Of a stretch of DNA of 64,000 nucleotides, positions 61,440 through 64,000 are shown piece by piece; within the stretch, counting starts at the first letter, position 1, and the number at the start of each line of letters is the position of its first letter. Source of the stretch: VBAS01 sp964508655 (lineage in GTDB: Bacteria; Bacteroidota; Bacteroidia; Chitinophagales; Chitinophagaceae); NCBI GenBank assembly GCA_964508655.1, contig CAZDUO010000004.1, positions 1 through 64,000 on the forward strand, in the 5' to 3' direction. The notes under the pieces are model-generated. The model made no database searches. It saw only the letters and a program-made list of their open reading frames with translations, and was not told where the DNA came from. The position numbers and the translations under genes are program-made.

Positions 61440-62012
61440 TCAGTTTTTTTCTTTGGTAAAATTGATTACCTGCCTGCGTGAAGATTTGCGGGCAACCCCC
61501 TCGCGGATGAGTGGCGCCAGTTGCGGAGCGTTGGCCATCATTTTTTCTTTTATCTGCTCTACCAGGTAATCGTTTTCAGGTGTGCTGGTTACATTTTTCG
61601 TGGTCACCATGCCATCGGTGCCGATTTCGTATTCAATCATGACCGAATACGTGCCCCGCTTGATTTTTTTTGAAGGCAGCACTTCCGATTTGATTACCTC
61701 GCTGTACTGGTCAATAAATTTTTTCCAGGTCTTATTATTGTCTTCAAATCTTAACGCTGGTTTTTCGATGCTGGTTTGACCGGTAATGGAATCAAGCTGG
61801 TTTTTATTTGCCGCATTTCCCAACGCCTTGTCCGAGGAATCGGTTTTTACTGCACCGACTGATGCGCTGTCGCTTTTCTGCGCAGGCTTCATGCTCTTTT
61901 TTACCAGGTTGGAATCGGCTTTCAGCTTGCCTTTAAAAAGTGAGTCCTTCAGCGTTTGCCCGAAGGAGGCTGCGCTCATAACGAGGCATACCAGCAAAAA
62001 AATTATCCGCAT
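61440..62012 (-). CDS. Exported protein, possible TonB C-terminal-like domain
   Basis: A 190-residue protein with signal peptide (MRIIFLLVCLVMSAASFGQ), a low-complexity Lys/Ser/Asp-rich linker to about residue 90, and a C-terminal fold KRGTYSVMIEYEIGTDGMVT then TKNVTSTPENDYLVEQIKEK, arranged like the neighbouring protein (strand, G-x-D-G, strand, helix). Function unknown. It follows the deoxynucleoside kinase gene by 9 bases, so it is probably in the same transcript. Confidence 0.72.
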   Translation of the reverse strand: MRIIFLLVCLVMSAASFGQTLKDSLFKGKLKADSNLVKKSMKPAQKSDSASVGAVKTDSSDKALGNAANKNQLDSITGQTSIEKPALRFEDNNKTWKKFIDQYSEVIKSEVLPSKKIKRGTYSVMIEYEIGTDGMVTTKNVTSTPENDYLVEQIKEKMMANAPQLAPLIREGVARKSSRRQVINFTKEKN

Positions 62013-62021
62013 GAAGTGAAG

Positions 62022-62660
62022 TTAAAACAATCCGTAAATCTGGCTGTCAATCTTGCGTATGATTTCGCCAAGATGTTCTTCGTTTTCGGGGAATTTGTTT
62101 TTATCAATATCCACCACCAGCAGCGGGCCTTCCTTGTAATTATCAATCCACCGGTTGTAATGTTCATTGAGGCGTTTCAGGTAATCGAGCCGGATGTTTT
62201 CTTCATATTCCCTGCCCCGCTTCTGAATCTGCCCTACCAGCGTGGGCACCGATGCTTTCAGGTAAATAAGCAGGTCGGGCGGCTTTACCATTTGTTTCAG
62301 CGTCTGGAAAAAACTGAAGTAGTTGTCAAAGTCTCGTTTGCTCATCAGTCCCATCTCGTGCAGGTTGGGGGCAAAAATGTGGGCATCTTCATAAATCGTC
62401 CGGTCCTGGATGACAGTTTCAGTTCCTTTCTGAATATCCACCAGCTGCGAAAGGCGGCTGTTCAGAAAATAAATCTGGAGATTGAAGCTCCAGCGGGGCA
62501 TATCTTCATAAAAATCGTAGAGGTAGGGATTATGGTCCACATCTTCAAAATTCGGAATCCACTTGTAGTGCTTGCTCAGCAATTCGGTAAGGGTGGTTTT
62601 GCCGGCGCCGATATTACCGGCTACCGCAATATGCCTGGGTTTTGTTTTAGATTTTGCCAT
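62022..62660 (-). CDS. Deoxynucleoside kinase
   Basis: A 212-residue kinase of the dNK/dGK family that phosphorylates deoxynucleosides for salvage. P-loop HIAVAGNIGAGKTTLTELLS at residues 10-29, the substrate segment DMPRWSFNLQIYFLNSRL, the DRTIYEDAHIFA block (ERS/DR-type motif) and a lid region KRGREYEENIRLDYLKRLNE. Which deoxynucleoside it prefers cannot be read from sequence. No signal peptide. Confidence 0.92.
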   Translation of the reverse strand: MAKSKTKPRHIAVAGNIGAGKTTLTELLSKHYKWIPNFEDVDHNPYLYDFYEDMPRWSFNLQIYFLNSRLSQLVDIQKGTETVIQDRTIYEDAHIFAPNLHEMGLMSKRDFDNYFSFFQTLKQMVKPPDLLIYLKASVPTLVGQIQKRGREYEENIRLDYLKRLNEHYNRWIDNYKEGPLLVVDIDKNKFPENEEHLGEIIRKIDSQIYGLF

Positions 62661-62731
62661 GTCCCTATAGTGATTTTCCTATTGCTGATTACAAATAGCT
62701 GCGCAACGACTAAAGTAACTAAAATCTGAAT

Positions 62732-63736
62732 TCAAAAATATTTTAATCCCATTGCCTGCCTCACAAGTTGCATGGTTGCTGCGGCGCTGTTACGGGCTTT
62801 TTCTGCCCCCTGCTCCATCACCCGCTGCAGGTATTTTTCATCGGCAAGTATGGCGTTTACTTTTTCCCGAATGGGAGAAATAAATTTCACCATGTCTTCA
62901 CCAAGTTGTTTTTTCAGTTCTCCGTAGCGGACGGTGCAGTTGTTATAATCTTCTTCAAACTTCTGCACGGTATCTTCAGTGCTCACCAGCTTCATCAGCA
63001 GAAAAATATTTTCCACTTCAGGCGATTTGACAGAATGGGGTTCTTTGGGGCCGGCATCCATTTTCGCCTTTTTTATTTTTTCCATGATGAGTTTGTCGTC
63101 ATCTGCCAGGTAAAGCGTAGCATACTGGTTTTCGCTTTTGCTCATCTTGCCTTTGCCATCGAGGCCGGGCACTTTTATCAGTTCGCTGCCGAAGTTGAAA
63201 GCCCGTGGTTCGGGAAAAACATCTCCGTAACGATGATTGAAACGGTTTACAAAATTCCGGGCCATTTCCAGGTGCTGCTCCTGGTCTTTGCCCACCGGCA
63301 CCAGCGAAGCTCGGTGCAGAATGATATCGGCAGTTTGCAAAACGGGATAAGTCAGCAAACCGGCATTGATGTTATCAGGCTGCAGTCTTGCTTTTTCCTT
63401 GAACGTGGAAGTCTTTTCCAGTTCGCCTTTATATGCAAGCATGTTCAGGTACAGGTACAGCTCGCTGGTTTCAGGCACATGGCTCTGGCAATAAAGCGCC
63501 ACTTTATCGGGCTCAAGCCCGCAGGCGATGTTTTCGGCTAGCACCCGGTGCACATGCTGCTTCAGTTCCCGTGTGTCGGGATGCGTGGTAAGTGAATGCA
63601 GGTCGGCCACCATAAAAAAACATTCGTATTCTTCCTGCATGCGTATATAATTTTTTACCGCACCAAAATAATTGCCGAGATGCAGGTAGCCCGTGGGGCG
63701 AATACCGCTCATTACAATTTCTTTTCTCTTTTCCAT
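62732..63736 (-). CDS. trpS: Tryptophanyl-tRNA synthetase
   Basis: Charges tRNA-Trp. The 334-residue protein has the class I motifs: GIRPTGYLHLGNYFGAVKNY (HIGH type), VADLHSLTTHPD, YPVLQTADIILH, PVGKDQEQHLEMARNFVNRF and the KMSKS loop GKGKMSKSENQ. The length is normal. A TATCTTCG box (one mismatch) ends 7 bases before the ATG. Confidence 0.96.
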   Translation of the reverse strand: MEKRKEIVMSGIRPTGYLHLGNYFGAVKNYIRMQEEYECFFMVADLHSLTTHPDTRELKQHVHRVLAENIACGLEPDKVALYCQSHVPETSELYLYLNMLAYKGELEKTSTFKEKARLQPDNINAGLLTYPVLQTADIILHRASLVPVGKDQEQHLEMARNFVNRFNHRYGDVFPEPRAFNFGSELIKVPGLDGKGKMSKSENQYATLYLADDDKLIMEKIKKAKMDAGPKEPHSVKSPEVENIFLLMKLVSTEDTVQKFEEDYNNCTVRYGELKKQLGEDMVKFISPIREKVNAILADEKYLQRVMEQGAEKARNSAAATMQLVRQAMGLKYF

Positions 63737-63863
63737 GCGGCGGCGAAGATAGGGAGAGTTCCGGGTTTATAGTTTTTGGTTTGCCATCCCGGTTGTTGTC
63801 GCCGTTTATCAAATAACAGGATAATCTGTAAAGCCGAAAAACCATAAACCAAACACGATAAGC

Positions 63864-63871
63864 TATATTTG
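63864..63871 (+). promoter_or_regulatory. -7 box of gatC
   Basis: TATATTTG is a perfect TAnnTTTG box 4 bases before the ATG at 63876; probable leaderless start. Confidence 0.5.
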
Positions 63872-63875
63872 TTGA

Positions 63876-64000
63876 ATGGAAGTGAACGATGCGTTGGTAG
63901 AAAAACTGGCTCACCTGGCTCGCCTGGAATTTAATGCGCAGGAAAAAGAAGAAATTAAAACCGACCTGCAGCGCATGATCAGTTTTGTGGACAAACTCAA
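63876..64000 (+). CDS. gatC: Asp/Glu-tRNA amidotransferase subunit C (partial, runs off the right edge)
   Basis: The first 41 codons read MEVNDALVEKLAHLARLEFN then AQEKEEIKTDLQRMISFVDK, the conserved start of GatC, which stabilises the GatAB amidotransferase that turns Glu-tRNA-Gln or Asp-tRNA-Asn into the amide form. The gene is divergent from trpS and continues beyond the window. Confidence 0.88.
   Translation, partial: MEVNDALVEKLAHLARLEFNAQEKEEIKTDLQRMISFVDKL

Noticed and set aside
62768..63541. 257-codon frame antisense to trpS
   Set aside because: trpS is unmistakable; the opposite frame is rich in Phe and His, typical of a shadow.
1..64000. tRNA or rRNA genes
   Set aside because: I looked through the intergenic stretches for cloverleaf arms and rRNA signatures and found none I could support; a covariance-model scan would settle it.

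Overview
The window is about 64 kb from a Bacteroidota chromosome, most like the Chitinophagaceae. The evidence is the lineage-type promoter box TAnnTTTG before many genes, proteins with Por/type IX (T9SS) C-terminal sorting tails, a fused alpha/beta 2-oxoacid dehydrogenase E1, a eukaryotic-type citrate synthase, ATP-type PEP carboxykinase, DUF1573 proteins, and short palindromic repeats built on CCCC-TTTAG-GGGG. A run of exactly 100 N (43034-43133) shows this is a scaffolded draft. I see no rRNA, tRNA, CRISPR array, transposase or prophage.

Layout. 1-24 kb is mostly housekeeping and secreted proteins: PhzF-like isomerase, E1 alpha/beta, two DUF1573 proteins, an aminotransferase, a T9SS subtilase, an M57 protease, an RlmK-like methyltransferase, a DnaQ/GIY-YIG fusion, an FKBP isomerase, a 5'-truncated K+ channel remnant, two related T9SS proteins plus the wreck of a third, cmk, a prolyl oligopeptidase, pfkA, pyk and a DUF1761 protein. 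24.1-39.1 kb is a coherent catabolic cluster. A leftward arm (Gfo/Idh oxidoreductase, a GxxExxY insertion, a TIM-barrel isomerase, cytochrome c, DUF1080) and a rightward arm (two MFS permeases, a TIM-barrel protein, three GMC dehydrogenases, two Tat-type small subunits, another TIM-barrel protein) diverge from 28.04-28.15 kb. Together they look like an envelope sugar-oxidising system, probably a 3-keto-glycoside route: GMC enzymes with an iron-sulfur-type Cys motif oxidise the sugar, the small subunits carry them across the membrane, cytochrome c takes electrons, DUF1080 cleaves the keto-glycoside, and isomerases and a reductase return the products to central metabolism.

39.2-48.4 kb holds cutC, citrate synthase, an LptF/G permease, the assembly gap, and an unusual four-gene leftward operon (48234 to 43201): a membrane protein of unknown function, a subtilase with an SH3-like N-terminus, a large secreted protein of unknown function and an M15 peptidase. 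Its promoter carries a palindrome, TACCAC-AAAG-GGTA, that recurs with nearly the same spacing at the promoter of a LuxR-type response regulator (51757) and at an orphan promoter just after it. This suggests a regulon made of the regulator and the unknown operon.

48.4-64 kb is again mostly core: tgt, a glycosyltransferase, rsmG, the response regulator, an M1 aminopeptidase, an iodotyrosine-deiodinase-like flavoprotein, rsmI, purS, pssA, an M24 aminopeptidase, pckA, DUF922, two TonB-like C-terminal proteins, a deoxynucleoside kinase, trpS and the start of gatC.
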